Assembly: GCF_900217235.1 (NCBI RefSeq)
Contig: NZ_LT907975.1
Location: 3,943,001 to 4,007,000 of the forward strand
Origin: Pseudodesulfovibrio profundus
GTDB taxonomy: Bacteria; Desulfobacterota; Desulfovibrionia; Desulfovibrionales; Desulfovibrionaceae
Direction: 5' to 3'
DNA length: 64,000 nt
This document shows, piece after piece, positions 49,697-59,388 of the stretch. Positions within the stretch are counted from its first letter, which is position 1, and every line of letters begins with the position of its first letter. The position numbers and the translations under genes are program-made. A model generated the notes under the pieces. It was not told the origin of the DNA. It ran no database searches and was given only the letters and a program-made list of their open reading frames with translations.

Positions 49697-51319
49697 CTAC
49701 AGGAAGTAGTAGGTGGCAATAAGACCGGTAATGGACATGGTGATGGTGTACGGGAATGCGTGCATAACCATACGGCCGTAAGAGAGCCTGATGACCGGTG
49801 CCAGAGCAGAGGTCAGGAGGAACAGGAATGCGGCTTGTCCGTTAGGGGTTGCAACAGACGGGATGTTGGTACCCGTGTTGATGGATACAGCGAGCTTATC
49901 GAACTGTAACATGGTCTCGGCAACCTGAGTCTGAATACCCTGCGGGAGGGTGGCGATGACATCTGCACGATGTACATTGGCATCGGTCAGCTTGGCCATC
50001 AGAGCTTCACCGGTCATGCCGATGCCGGGAATGGCATCAAGCACCTTGATGAAGTGCAGCTTGGTTTCCGAGATGTAGACGGTAGCAACGAAGACGTTGT
50101 CCGAGATCATGGAGAGCACGCCGTTGGCAATGTAGTAGGCAGCCATCTGAGTTTGTCCCTTCAGCGCCAGAACGACATCCATGACCGGTTTGAAGAGGTG
50201 TTGGTCATGAATTACGCCGACGATGGCAAAGAAGACAACCAGCAGGGCGGTGAAGGGCAGAGCCTCTTCAAACGCGGGGCCAAGCTGATGCTCATCGATG
50301 AAGCCGTTGAAGGAAGTGAGCAGGACGATGACGGAAAGACCGATGATACCGACTTCGGCGAGGTGCAGCCCAAGTGCGACAATCAGCCAGATACCGACGA
50401 GAGCCTGGATAACGAGCTTTGCCTTACCGGCCATGCCGCGTTTTTCTTCCATTTTGATGGCGGTTTCAAGCAGGTGAGAACGGATGTTACCCGGCATTTC
50501 CACGCCGTATCCGAATATCTTGAACTTCTCGACCAGAACACAGGTCAACAGACCGATCGCGAGAACCGGCATGGAGACAGGAGCTACCTGGAGGAAGAAG
50601 GGCACAAAGTGCCAGCCCATTTCAGAGCCGATGAGCAGGTTCTGGGGTTCACCAACGATGGTGCAGACACCACCGAGGGCAGTACCGACAGCACCGTGCA
50701 TCATCAGGTTGCGCAGGAATGCGCGGAACTGCTGAAGCTCTGCACGCTGTGTTTCCTTGACAGTGGTGTCGGAGCACAGATCGTGTTCGCATTGCATGGT
50801 CTTACCAGATGCAAAGCGGTGGTATACGTTATAAAAACCATACGCTACAGCGATGATAACCGCAGTAACAGTAAGTGCGTCCAGGAAGGCGGACAGGAAG
50901 GCACCTGCGAAGCTGAAAAGCAGCGAGATCAGGATTTTTGAACGCACCTTTGTGAGGATGCGTGTAAAGGTGAACTGCAGGAAGTCCTTCATGAAGTAAA
51001 TGCCTGCGACCATGAAGATCAGCAGCAGGATTACCTCAAAGTTGGCCTCGGCCTCGTGATACACGGTGGCTGGAGACGTCAATCCAAGGAACACGGCTTG
51101 AATGGCGAGAAGACCACCAGCGGGAAGCGGGTAGCACTTGAGTGCCATAGCAAGCGTGAAAATGAATTCTCCGATCAATACCCAACCTGCAACGAAGGGA
51201 CCGACCGTGAACATGAGAATAGGGTTAAGTACAAGAAAACTAAGAATAGTCAGCTTGTACCAGTTCGGCGCATTGCCAAGGAAGTTTTTGCCGAAGGCCT
51301 GTGTCAGTGTTTGAGCCAT
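49697..51319 (-). CDS. nhaB: NhaB-family Na+/H+ antiporter
   Basis: A 540-residue inner-membrane antiporter (E. coli NhaB is ~513). Strong segment matches: [71 protein letters not shown] and [20 protein letters not shown]. It exchanges internal Na+ for external H+. GAGGAGAAACCCAC precedes the ATG. It is the last gene of a minus-strand cluster that begins with the CBS-domain gene and includes a sodium-coupled carboxylate carrier, so it probably recycles the Na+ that enters with the substrate. Confidence 0.95.
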   Translation of the reverse strand: MAQTLTQAFGKNFLGNAPNWYKLTILSFLVLNPILMFTVGPFVAGWVLIGEFIFTLAMALKCYPLPAGGLLAIQAVFLGLTSPATVYHEAEANFEVILLLIFMVAGIYFMKDFLQFTFTRILTKVRSKILISLLFSFAGAFLSAFLDALTVTAVIIAVAYGFYNVYHRFASGKTMQCEHDLCSDTTVKETQRAELQQFRAFLRNLMMHGAVGTALGGVCTIVGEPQNLLIGSEMGWHFVPFFLQVAPVSMPVLAIGLLTCVLVEKFKIFGYGVEMPGNIRSHLLETAIKMEEKRGMAGKAKLVIQALVGIWLIVALGLHLAEVGIIGLSVIVLLTSFNGFIDEHQLGPAFEEALPFTALLVVFFAIVGVIHDQHLFKPVMDVVLALKGQTQMAAYYIANGVLSMISDNVFVATVYISETKLHFIKVLDAIPGIGMTGEALMAKLTDANVHRADVIATLPQGIQTQVAETMLQFDKLAVSINTGTNIPSVATPNGQAAFLFLLTSALAPVIRLSYGRMVMHAFPYTITMSITGLIATYYFL

Positions 51320-51373
51320 TGTGGGTTTCTCCTCAACTCAGTTGATTTCCGAAACGGCGAGTCGTGACGATTA

Positions 51374-52798
51374 CTAGCCGCCGATAGTCATGGCGGGATA
51401 CATGCCAGCATCCGGGCCGCTCTGGAACGGCTGTAGAATGTTGAAGCATGCATCCTGAGTCTTCTGGGCATGGCCGCGAGTCTCGTCCGTTCCATCATAG
51501 AAAGCACCATTCTCCTCCAGAATGTGCTGAATACGATGACGGAACGCATCGACAAACGCTTTGCCGTCGCCCTTGAATGTGGCGTTGCCTAATTTTACGT
51601 CAGTAGCTTTGGCCAGGTCATCCAGATTCACACTCTGGGTTTCCAGGTCAGCCTGCTTAGTAACATATCCCCAGACAGCCGAGTTCTCAGGTATCGTAAT
51701 TGGCTCTACTGCGTCAATGATAGTATGCGGCATTATAATGGAATCGCGACCGATTGTGATACGATTTTCGTCGGTGCCGTGGACAAACGAGTTGAATCCG
51801 ACAAAGACATTTCGTCCACTTGTGGTGTTGATGACCTTCCCCCCGTGAGCGGTGACGTTGCCACCCTCATATGTGGAATTCTTGATGTAGCAGTTTTCCT
51901 GAGCGTTTGCGCCTTCGCCAATGGACGAGTTCTCGATGTGGGCGCGCTGGGCGATCAGTGCATTCTTGCCGATGGTGCAATCGCCTTTGATAACTGCGTA
52001 GGGGGAAACGTATGAACCTTCTGCTTCATTGCCGTGCATTTGTTCGAGCTGCACGGTGGAGTAGATGGGAACGAAATCTTCTTTGAACTCATCCACATAG
52101 TCGATGAATTTACCGGAAAGCTTGCCATTCTCGTCCAGTTTCACATACTGCTCGACCACCCCTTCAGGGTACACGTAATTGAACTCAAACAGACCGTTGG
52201 CTTTGACCCAAACGCGGCCAGGTTCAATGGTCTGGCGGGAAAGGTCGCCAGCCTGGACGTAAGAGTAGTCGCCGACCACGCAATTGTGCATGACGGACAG
52301 GTCTACAGTGGAGAAGGGGCCGAGATAAACGCCTTCCGTCGTGGTCCCATGGATGTTTGAGTAATGCATGGCAACCGTGTTCAGGATGCGGAAAACTTCC
52401 GGAACTTCAGGGTTCTTCGAGTGGTTGTGAACAAGGGTTTTGCAAAGGAATGAATTGATGATGCGAATAACTTCATCATAGAAAAGTTTGGTTTTGACAC
52501 CATTGAATTCCACGACGTCGCCTTTGCGTTTCAGTTCGTCGCCGCGAACATCTGATTTGTACAGGACCGAACGATCAACTTGAGTTTTGCCAAGCATATA
52601 GGTCCCGGCAAGGTTGGAATGGGTAAATTTGAAACTGATCGGATGATCCTCGGTCAGTGCGTAGAATGCATAGTATTGCAGGTGGCGCTCACGCGGGATG
52701 GCGTTCTTGAGCAGGTTGCGGACATCAATACCCATGGGCTTGAGGTTTACGTTAACTCGGGCCGTGATATGATCAAAGAGTGCTTCAAGTTTTTCCAT
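51374..52798 (-). CDS. Hexapeptide-repeat (left-handed beta-helix) protein, unknown function
   Basis: A 474-residue cytosolic protein. The middle (about 150-390) has repeating I/V-x-x-x-x-x units (GDCTIGKNALIAQRAHIENSS, GRNVFVGFNSFVHGT, ITIGRDSIIMPHTIIDAVEP) of the left-handed beta-helix acyltransferase/sugar-transferase fold. The N-terminal ~140 residues are mixed alpha/beta. No catalytic His or acceptor motif can be named. Similar proteins lie in Desulfovibrio operons with transporters. It is placed between the DASS carrier and nhaB; a terminator-like hairpin precedes it. It may be a regulator or assembly factor of the transporters, which is only an inference. Confidence 0.7.
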   Translation of the reverse strand: MEKLEALFDHITARVNVNLKPMGIDVRNLLKNAIPRERHLQYYAFYALTEDHPISFKFTHSNLAGTYMLGKTQVDRSVLYKSDVRGDELKRKGDVVEFNGVKTKLFYDEVIRIINSFLCKTLVHNHSKNPEVPEVFRILNTVAMHYSNIHGTTTEGVYLGPFSTVDLSVMHNCVVGDYSYVQAGDLSRQTIEPGRVWVKANGLFEFNYVYPEGVVEQYVKLDENGKLSGKFIDYVDEFKEDFVPIYSTVQLEQMHGNEAEGSYVSPYAVIKGDCTIGKNALIAQRAHIENSSIGEGANAQENCYIKNSTYEGGNVTAHGGKVINTTSGRNVFVGFNSFVHGTDENRITIGRDSIIMPHTIIDAVEPITIPENSAVWGYVTKQADLETQSVNLDDLAKATDVKLGNATFKGDGKAFVDAFRHRIQHILEENGAFYDGTDETRGHAQKTQDACFNILQPFQSGPDAGMYPAMTIGG

Positions 52799-52829
52799 GA
52801 TCTTACTCTGGGTTAGATTGTGTATTCAG

Positions 52830-52865
52830 AAACGGCTGCTCATCGCGCACGATGAGCAGCCGTTT
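52830..52865 (-). terminator. Hairpin between the DASS carrier and the beta-helix gene
   Basis: A perfect 16-bp stem (52830-52845 with 52850-52865), loop of four. Read on the minus strand, no long T run follows (TTTCTGAAT), so it may be an attenuator inside the operon. Confidence 0.7.
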
Positions 52866-52894
52866 TACTATTACATTATATTAAACTGAGGCTG

Positions 52895-54370
52895 TTAGCC
52901 TCCGACAGGCAAGGTTACGGGCATGCCCATAAGCGGCCAGATGATGTAACATGCAATGCCTGTAAACACCATAAGCAGAATGGACGCCGGAATACCCCAG
53001 CCGAAGAACTCACCAGTGGTGAACTGTCCGGAGTCGTAGGCGATGGCGTTGGGAGCCGCGCCGACCAACAGGAGGAACGGCATACCGGCAACGACCAGCG
53101 AAGCGTACAGAATGACTTCGGGAGCAACGCCGAGGTACGGCGCGATAACGAGTGCTACCGGTAGTGATATCGCAATTGCCGCCACGTTCATGATGAAGTT
53201 TGTCATCATCATGACGAAGAAGGCGATGGACATGACGAATACGAACCAGTTGGCATCGGAGAACAGGACCAGCCAGTTAACGGCCATCCACTTTGCAGCG
53301 CCGGTTTCCCACAGACAGAAGCCGATGGACATGGCACCTGCGAAAAGCAGAATGATGTTCCAGGGGATATCCTCAAGGTCTTTAAGATCAAGAATCTTGA
53401 AGACAAAGAAGAGAACAGAGGAACACAGAATGATGGCGGTTTTGTCGACAGCTTTGAGGGCAGGAACAAAAGCGCGCAGAGACATGATGGTGATGACAGC
53501 GCCTACGATGACCGCAGCCATGATCTCATCACGGGTGAGAGATCCCATTTTGGCGTTCAGCTCGCGAGCCTTTTCACGAAGACCGGGGATACGGTCTTTC
53601 TCAGGCTTCATGACGATCATGAAGAAGCCCCACAGCAGGAAGGTCATACCCCATCCGATGGGGAACATGTAGTAGCTCAGCTCGAAGAAGCCGATGTCGA
53701 CGTTGATGATTTCCTTGTAGAAACCGAGAGCAACGGCACCGCGTGCTGCACCGAGCAGGGTGACGATCGAACCAGCACCGGCAACGTAAGCCATGCCGAT
53801 GAAAAGACCCTTACCAAACTTGGTAGGCTTGTCACCCTCACCGTACAGGGCGTAGATCGCCAAAAGCAGCGGATAGATGGTTGCTGCAACAGCGGTGTGA
53901 GCCATGATGTGTGTCAGAGCTGCTGTGACGACGAATACACCAAGATAGATCATCGAGGTTCGCTCGCCAACGACATCAAGCATCTTGTAGGCCAACCGTT
54001 TGGTCAGGCCGGTCTTGGTGAAGACCAGGCCGATCATGATGGAGGCAAAGATGAACAGTACCGACGGGTCCATGAAGTCCTTGAACGCCACTTTAGCGGG
54101 ACGGATCAGGAACATGACCTGCAGGATACCGATCATCAGAGAGGTGATGCCGATGGGGACGACTTCAAAGACCCACCATGTTCCGGCAAGCAGGAAAACG
54201 GCGATGGCGCCTTTCCCTTCAGGGGTGAGAACAAAGTGTTTGCCGTTGGGGTCAATGGCATCGGGCCATTGTGGACAGAAATATACAAATGCGAACAGGG
54301 CGACACCTGTCAGCATGAAAACGAGGCGTTTCCAATCGAAATCGGGTTTGGCTGCCTGTGCTGCTTCCAT
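52895..54370 (-). CDS. DASS/SLC13-family anion (dicarboxylate) transporter
   Basis: A 491-residue membrane protein, about 12 helices, of the divalent anion:Na+ symporter family. Typical: VFLLAGTWWVFEVVPIGITSLMIG, HTAVAATIYPLLLAIYALYG (first SNT-like motif region), LFAGAMSIGFCLWETGAA and NFIMNVAAIAISLPVALVIAPYLGVAPE near the end. It would bring in C4-dicarboxylates, sulfate or other anions with Na+; the substrate cannot be assigned. GAGGAG precedes its ATG closely. It lies between the CBS-domain gene (26 bases) and the hexapeptide gene. Confidence 0.88.
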   Translation of the reverse strand: MEAAQAAKPDFDWKRLVFMLTGVALFAFVYFCPQWPDAIDPNGKHFVLTPEGKGAIAVFLLAGTWWVFEVVPIGITSLMIGILQVMFLIRPAKVAFKDFMDPSVLFIFASIMIGLVFTKTGLTKRLAYKMLDVVGERTSMIYLGVFVVTAALTHIMAHTAVAATIYPLLLAIYALYGEGDKPTKFGKGLFIGMAYVAGAGSIVTLLGAARGAVALGFYKEIINVDIGFFELSYYMFPIGWGMTFLLWGFFMIVMKPEKDRIPGLREKARELNAKMGSLTRDEIMAAVIVGAVITIMSLRAFVPALKAVDKTAIILCSSVLFFVFKILDLKDLEDIPWNIILLFAGAMSIGFCLWETGAAKWMAVNWLVLFSDANWFVFVMSIAFFVMMMTNFIMNVAAIAISLPVALVIAPYLGVAPEVILYASLVVAGMPFLLLVGAAPNAIAYDSGQFTTGEFFGWGIPASILLMVFTGIACYIIWPLMGMPVTLPVGG

Positions 54371-54396
54371 GATAAACTCCTCAATTTATCTCGATT

Positions 54397-54918
54397 TTAT
54401 AGTTCAGCAACGCAGGTCAGCATACGCTTTTTGACCTCGTTGAAAACATCGTTAAGGCGGATGACGCCGGTGATGGTGCCGTTGGCACGGACGAAAATTG
54501 GTTGATGAGCGCCGACAATGTAGCGATGCATGGCCTGGTCGATGTCGTCATCTTCGTTGAGGTATTCCCCTTTTGCAGGGATATGCATGGCTTCTCCGGC
54601 CTTGATGCCAACACCGCGTTTGCATATCTCGTGCAGAGAGTCGCCCCAGAGGTTGTACTCTTTGAAGAGGTCGGCCACGTAGCGGCGTGAAAGAACATCC
54701 GAATCGAGATCTTTGTTGTTCAGGTTCTTGTAGTTCGGCTCCAGCGCAACGAGGATGTCCGTCATGGTCAGGACGCCTTCAAGGTCGCCTTCATTGTTCA
54801 CGACAAACACATCGCGGTGTCCGCTGTCGTTCAATACATTGACGACGTCTGCCAGTGAGGCATCCTTGTCGACCGTCTTGTATTCTCCGACAGGGATCAT
54901 CAGGTCTTTTACTTTCAT
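54397..54918 (-). CDS. Two-CBS-domain protein
   Basis: A 173-residue cytosolic protein with two CBS domains: residues ~1-60 (MKVKDLMIPVGEYKTVDKDASLADVV...VFVVNNEGDLEGVLTMTDIL) and ~85-165 (EYLNEDDDIDQAMHRYI...PIFVRANGTITGVIRLND). CBS pairs usually bind adenosine nucleotides and control an attached or neighbouring protein. Here it is the first gene of a transporter operon, so it may sense energy state for the DASS carrier or NhaB. GGAGGAAG precedes the ATG. Confidence 0.88.
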   Translation of the reverse strand: MKVKDLMIPVGEYKTVDKDASLADVVNVLNDSGHRDVFVVNNEGDLEGVLTMTDILVALEPNYKNLNNKDLDSDVLSRRYVADLFKEYNLWGDSLHEICKRGVGIKAGEAMHIPAKGEYLNEDDDIDQAMHRYIVGAHQPIFVRANGTITGVIRLNDVFNEVKKRMLTCVAEL

Positions 54919-55311
54919 CTAACTTCCTCCCAAGAAGTTTCGTTTACACTCATGACAAGACGCCGCTCTCGTTTGGAATTCGATATTGGGCGCGTCTTCG
55001 TAAACATCACACCTGTTGGCTTTTGGACCACCGGACCGAACCCCTTCGGTCCGGTGGTACCAAACTCCCAGCGACGCCTGCACATCACTCACTGGATGGT
55101 CTGCCGTCTGCGAACGACAGGAAAGCGCCGATGAATCCAAGCACATTGAAAAAGCAAAGTGCTATGAGGAAACACCTAAAGTTATAGATAGCAATTGATT
55201 GTTTGCGTCAAGAAATGGATGTGAAAAAAAGTGCAAGCACGATTTGAAACAAAATGAAACAAAATGAACGGGTCTTGTTGTTTCAATGTGAAACGATAAG
55301 AAACATTTTGA
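54919..55311 (-). promoter_or_regulatory. Leader/promoter region with perfect 14-bp hairpin (55027-55058)
   Basis: About 390 bases without a gene. ACCACCGGACCGAA (55027-55040) and TTCGGTCCGGTGGT (55045-55058) form a perfect 14-bp stem with a CCCC loop, about 110-140 bases upstream of the CBS-protein start. The flank near 55200-55310 is AT-rich with repeated GAAAC/AAACA words. The hairpin could end the upstream NifX-like transcript or sit in the operon leader. Confidence 0.5.
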
Positions 55312-55650
55312 TTAGTAGTAGTATTGACCGCTTGAAAGGGTGCCACCAAGGAAGGCTTCCAAAATGATATCGACAGGGCCGCAAATATCATCAAGAACGC
55401 GGATGCCTTTCCATTCGAGGAATTCAAAAAATTCCTTTTCTATGCCAGCACAGATCACGGTTTCTATGCTTTCATTGATGGCAAGGCGGCACATGGATTC
55501 GCCGGATGGAGCATCAAGTACAACGACGCGCTCATCGATTCGCCCCATGGCGCTGGTCTCACGAGTGATGGTTACGATCAGGGCTTCGCTGGCCATGTCG
55601 AAGCGGGGGGCGAGTTCGTTGTCGTGAAGAGGGATCAGTGTTTTTGCCAT
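55312..55650 (-). CDS. NifX/MTH1175-like iron-molybdenum cofactor-type small protein
   Basis: A 112-residue protein of the dinitrogenase iron-molybdenum cofactor (NifX/NifB-C/ORP-like) fold. LIPLHDNELAPRFDMASEALIVTI is the usual N-terminal strand and helix; LAINESIETVICAGIEKEFFEFLEWKGIRV and a GG tail are typical. Such proteins bind metal-sulfur cofactors or, in Desulfovibrio, belong to the orange-protein system. GTAGGAG precedes the ATG. It lies 10 bases downstream of the regulator gene on the same strand, so the two are probably cotranscribed. Confidence 0.8.
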   Translation of the reverse strand: MAKTLIPLHDNELAPRFDMASEALIVTITRETSAMGRIDERVVVLDAPSGESMCRLAINESIETVICAGIEKEFFEFLEWKGIRVLDDICGPVDIILEAFLGGTLSSGQYYY

Positions 55651-55660
55651 TGAAATGCTC

Positions 55661-57049
55661 CTACTCGATGCCGAAATGTTTCATCTTGCGCCACAGGGTG
55701 GAACGCCCCCAGCCGAGCATCTCTGCTGCCTGTTTCTTTTTGCCCCCGGATTTCGTCAGCGCATCCAGGATCATTTTACGCTGTACATCTTCCCAGCGCT
55801 CTGGAGGTGGTGTCTTGATGTCGCTTGGGCCGGTGGGGGGAGCTGAAGCCAGTGGTTCCGGCAGTCCCGGTCCCTGCAATATGTACCCGGGAAGGTGCCG
55901 CATGCGTATCACTTTGCCGTCACAGAAGTTGACGGCGTATTCCACGAGGTTGCGGAGTTCGCGGACATTGCCGGGGAATGAATAGGATTGAAGAAGTTTT
56001 TCCGTGTTTTTTGAAAACCCTTCCAGCGATTTGCCAAAACGCACCTGGAACATTTTGAGAAAGTGGTCCATGAGTAGAAGGAGGTCTTCCCCTCGGTCGC
56101 GCAGGGGCGGTAGCTGGAGGCGAATGACATTGAGTCTGTAAAGTAGGTCCTGTCGAAACTGATTGCGGCTGACCATGCCCTCAAGATTGTGCAAAGTCGC
56201 CGCCATGATGCGTACGTCGGTACGTACTCCTTTGGCAGATCCAACCGGATGAACGACATGGTCATCCATGTAGGAAAGCAGTTTGCTCTGCAAAGCATAG
56301 GGGAGGTCACCTATTTCAGAAATGAACAGTGTGCCGCCATGGGCCATGCGGAGGCGACCCGGCTTGTCATGGTCGGCTCCGGGCAGGGCGTTTTTGATGT
56401 GCCCGAATAGTTCGGACTCAAGGAGGTCTTCTGGAAGTGCGCCGCAATTGACCTTGATGAACGGTCCGTCAGCGCGGTCTGACTCATTGTGAATCTCTTC
56501 GGCGAGCATATCCTTGCCCGTGCCTGTCTCACCGGTAATGAGCACCGGTGAGTCGGTCTGGGCAATGGATGGGGTCATGGCAAAAAGTTTACGTATTTTG
56601 GGGCTGCGGCCTACCAGTTCGCCGAAGCCGAAGACGCTGCCTGAAGTCTCGTCCAGCAGATGCGCGGCTCCAGGAGTGATGCTTTCGATGATGGCCTTGA
56701 GTTGACCTGAGCTGTCCAGAAGTGGGGCAACAGTCAGACGAACGAAAATCTTTTCCCGAGACCGGCTGACGATATTCGCGTCAACACTACGGCTCGTCTT
56801 TTTTGCCCACCCGGCCAGAACTGGGCAGCCGTTGGTGCAGTAGTCGCAACGCAACGCATGCATGCAATGGAGACCGGCGGCTCGTTCTCCGTTCAGCCCG
56901 GTGATTGTTTCATAGGGCTTGTTGACAAGCAGCACCTTGCCGCTGTGATCCATGACAGCCACGCCAATAGGGAGCTCGTCGAGCAGCGCATTCATGCCTT
57001 CCAGGTCGGAGAGCAGGCTGGTGAGTAGCGAAGGGTTCACGGTGGGCAT
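55661..57049 (-). CDS. PAS + AAA+ regulator with degenerate sigma-54 contact motifs
   Basis: A 462-residue protein shaped like a sigma-54 activator. A PAS domain (~20-125) with an extra Cys set (CMHALRCDYCTNGC) leads to an AAA+ domain with intact Walker A GETGTGKD (173-180). The GAFTGA loop is changed to NALPGA (220-225), the Walker B Asp is Ser (LFISE, 241-245), and the sensor I Asn is Leu (AATLHN). The arginine-finger region FRQDLLYRL is kept. A Fis-type HTH (KKKQAAEMLGWGRSTLWRKM) ends it. It may not open sigma-54 promoters and could act as a repressor or on sigma-70. The Cys set suggests redox or metal sensing. Adjacent NifX-fold gene. Confidence 0.85.
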   Translation of the reverse strand: MPTVNPSLLTSLLSDLEGMNALLDELPIGVAVMDHSGKVLLVNKPYETITGLNGERAAGLHCMHALRCDYCTNGCPVLAGWAKKTSRSVDANIVSRSREKIFVRLTVAPLLDSSGQLKAIIESITPGAAHLLDETSGSVFGFGELVGRSPKIRKLFAMTPSIAQTDSPVLITGETGTGKDMLAEEIHNESDRADGPFIKVNCGALPEDLLESELFGHIKNALPGADHDKPGRLRMAHGGTLFISEIGDLPYALQSKLLSYMDDHVVHPVGSAKGVRTDVRIMAATLHNLEGMVSRNQFRQDLLYRLNVIRLQLPPLRDRGEDLLLLMDHFLKMFQVRFGKSLEGFSKNTEKLLQSYSFPGNVRELRNLVEYAVNFCDGKVIRMRHLPGYILQGPGLPEPLASAPPTGPSDIKTPPPERWEDVQRKMILDALTKSGGKKKQAAEMLGWGRSTLWRKMKHFGIE

Positions 57050-57156
57050 TGAGCGGCTCCGGTATGTTGAGCCCCGGCAGCGAGGCTTGGTTGCCGTGAA
57101 TCATAATGAAACGTTTTGCCTAACGCAATCCCGTATTCTCGTGTCGTCGCGCCATG

Positions 57157-58959
57157 TTAATCCGTGACTGTCTCCGCATCCACCGAGGATTGCTTCGTGA
57201 ATTGTTCCGTGTAGAGCACTTTGTAATAATCGCACCGCTCCAGGAGTTCCTCATGGGTGCCGACATCGACTATTTCGCCATTCTGCATGACAACGATTCT
57301 GTCCGAGTTGATGACAGTTGAGAGTCTATGGGCAATGACGATGGAAGTACGGTCGCTCATGAGATTCTCAAGTGCTTTCTGGACAATTCGCTCGGACTTG
57401 GTGTCCAGCGCACTGGTAGCCTCGTCGAGGATGAGCAGTGGCGGGTTCTTGACCAGTGCTCGGGCAATGGTCAATCGCTGCTTCTGTCCACCGGACAGCT
57501 TGACGCCGCGCTCACCGACAACCGTGTCGTATCCGTTAGGGAGATCCACAATGAATTCGTGCGCATACGCTGCCTGAGCAGCCGTTTCCACTACGGATTG
57601 ATCAACGTCTGCATTTCCGTAGGCGATGTTGTCACGGATGGACTTATTGAAAAGGAAGGTATCCTGGGAAACGATACCGATACTGCGACGCAGCGTGCCG
57701 ATGTCGTACTCCTTGATGGAAGTACCATTTATCAGGATGTCTCCATCGGTGATCTCGTAAAACTTGGGTATAAGGTTCGCCAGTGTTGTTTTGCCGGAAC
57801 CGCTATGCCCAACGAGGGCAACCTGCTGATTCTTCTTTACATCAAGTGACAGGTTTTTGATGACCAGGTTTGATGTGGAAGGATAGGCAAAGTTCAGGTC
57901 CTTGATTTCAAGTCCTTCAAACGACTCATTGAATTGAACTTTTCCGCTTTCTTCTCTGGTTACTTCTGGAGAATCGAGCAGACTGAATACACGTTCGGCA
58001 CTCGCCAGTGAGCGCTGAATGGTCTTGTTCGAGTTGTTGATCTTCTTGATTGGATCATACAGCATGATCAGCGAGGCCATGAAGGAGAAAAAGGTTCCGG
58101 GAGTTCCGACACCGTCGAGTACCTGCTTGCCGCCATACCAAAGCACGAGGCTTGCAGCGAGGCCACCGATCAGTTCCATGATTCTGGTTGAAATTTCGCT
58201 ATAGAGAATCTGCTTTTTGGAAAGGCGGACGATGTTGTGGCTCTCGTCGTAAAAGTTCCGCGTTTCCTCATTTTCCATGTTGAAAGCCTTAATGACGCGA
58301 ATACCGGAAAGGCGCTCCTGGGTCAGCGAGTTGATGTCAGCAGACTGTATTTGCATTTTTCTGCCCAGCTTGCGTAATTTTTTACCGAAAAGAATGATGG
58401 GATAAATCGTCAAAGGCAATGTGATTGCTGCCCATATCGCCAGCTTCCAATTCATATACAATATGACGCCAAGCAGGCCGAAGCAGGTGATGAATTCCCG
58501 GATAAGCATAACCACAGCAGGAATACTATTCCTGACTTCAGCCACGTCGCCAAGTATGCGCGACATCAACATGCCGACCTGTGATTCCTCGAAGTAGCTG
58601 AGAGGCAGGTGGACAATTTTCTTGAACATATCATTTCGCAGTTGCTCAAGAACAAGGTAGCCGGTCATATTCATCAGGTAGGATTGCAGAAAACGAAAGA
58701 TACCTTTGCCGACGATGAGGGCAAAAAAACCGATGGGGATCAGGAGGAGGGCAGTTCTGTCCTGATTGATGAACATTTCATCCATGGCCGGTTTGACCAG
58801 ATAGGCCGTGCCGGCGTTTGCTCCTGATACTGCAAAAATGGAGAGGAAGCCGATAAGGACCTTTCCTTTGTGTGGCAGGAAATATGAAAGACACCGTTTG
58901 AGCAGGTATTTATTGTCAAAAGTTTCTAAGTTGTTGAGATTGTATTTGTTTTTACTCAT
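57157..58959 (-). CDS. msbA: MsbA-type lipid/multidrug ABC exporter
   Basis: A 600-residue half transporter: six transmembrane helices (~residues 20-310) and an ATPase domain. Walker A LVGHSGSGKTTL, Q-loop IVSQDTFLF, signature LSGGQKQRLTIARAL, Walker B LLILDEATSALD and switch His IAHRLSTV are all present, so it is active-looking. Sequence is of the MsbA (lipid A flippase) type. Start at 58959 (MSKNKYN), with GGAGG 9 bases upstream; an upstream in-frame start would be poor. It functions as a homodimer in the inner membrane. Confidence 0.9.
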   Translation of the reverse strand: MSKNKYNLNNLETFDNKYLLKRCLSYFLPHKGKVLIGFLSIFAVSGANAGTAYLVKPAMDEMFINQDRTALLLIPIGFFALIVGKGIFRFLQSYLMNMTGYLVLEQLRNDMFKKIVHLPLSYFEESQVGMLMSRILGDVAEVRNSIPAVVMLIREFITCFGLLGVILYMNWKLAIWAAITLPLTIYPIILFGKKLRKLGRKMQIQSADINSLTQERLSGIRVIKAFNMENEETRNFYDESHNIVRLSKKQILYSEISTRIMELIGGLAASLVLWYGGKQVLDGVGTPGTFFSFMASLIMLYDPIKKINNSNKTIQRSLASAERVFSLLDSPEVTREESGKVQFNESFEGLEIKDLNFAYPSTSNLVIKNLSLDVKKNQQVALVGHSGSGKTTLANLIPKFYEITDGDILINGTSIKEYDIGTLRRSIGIVSQDTFLFNKSIRDNIAYGNADVDQSVVETAAQAAYAHEFIVDLPNGYDTVVGERGVKLSGGQKQRLTIARALVKNPPLLILDEATSALDTKSERIVQKALENLMSDRTSIVIAHRLSTVINSDRIVVMQNGEIVDVGTHEELLERCDYYKVLYTEQFTKQSSVDAETVTD

Positions 58960-59335
58960 GAGATAGGCCTCCGTGAGTACATAGATTTTAATATGTATTG
59001 ATAACGCCAGACATAGGTAATGCAATGAGTACTGTTTTACAAGAGGACCTTGTCATGCGGAATATGTCTTAAAGGTAAACTGTCTGAAATCGATTAAAAT
59101 CTGTGAGAAATCGTATACTAAAGAGTTGAGACATCGCTGCCGCAACTCTTATCGTCAAAAGATAGCAAAGAGAAGACTCGGCATCTTTTATTTTGCGCCG
59201 CATTGTCAACTATTTATTAAGAAAAGAAATGTATATTCCAAAATTATTATAAATGGTAATCTACGTTTTTTGTCACGTTGGTTGCCCTAGGCTTTTTTTC
59301 GAAAAAAGTCTTTTATTGCGCTTTCCCCCGAAATT
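58960..59335. other. AT-rich intergenic stretch between msbA and the second IS
   Basis: About 370 bases with no gene seen. The AT content rises here. GGCTTTTTTTCGAAAAAAGTC at ~59290-59310 is an A/T inverted repeat just before the IS left end and could be a weak terminator in either direction. It marks the start of the accessory region. Confidence 0.45.
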
Positions 59336-59388
59336 CGGACCACCGGTTAAAGTGGAATCTGCGTCCTTAAACCGATAAGGAAGGACGT

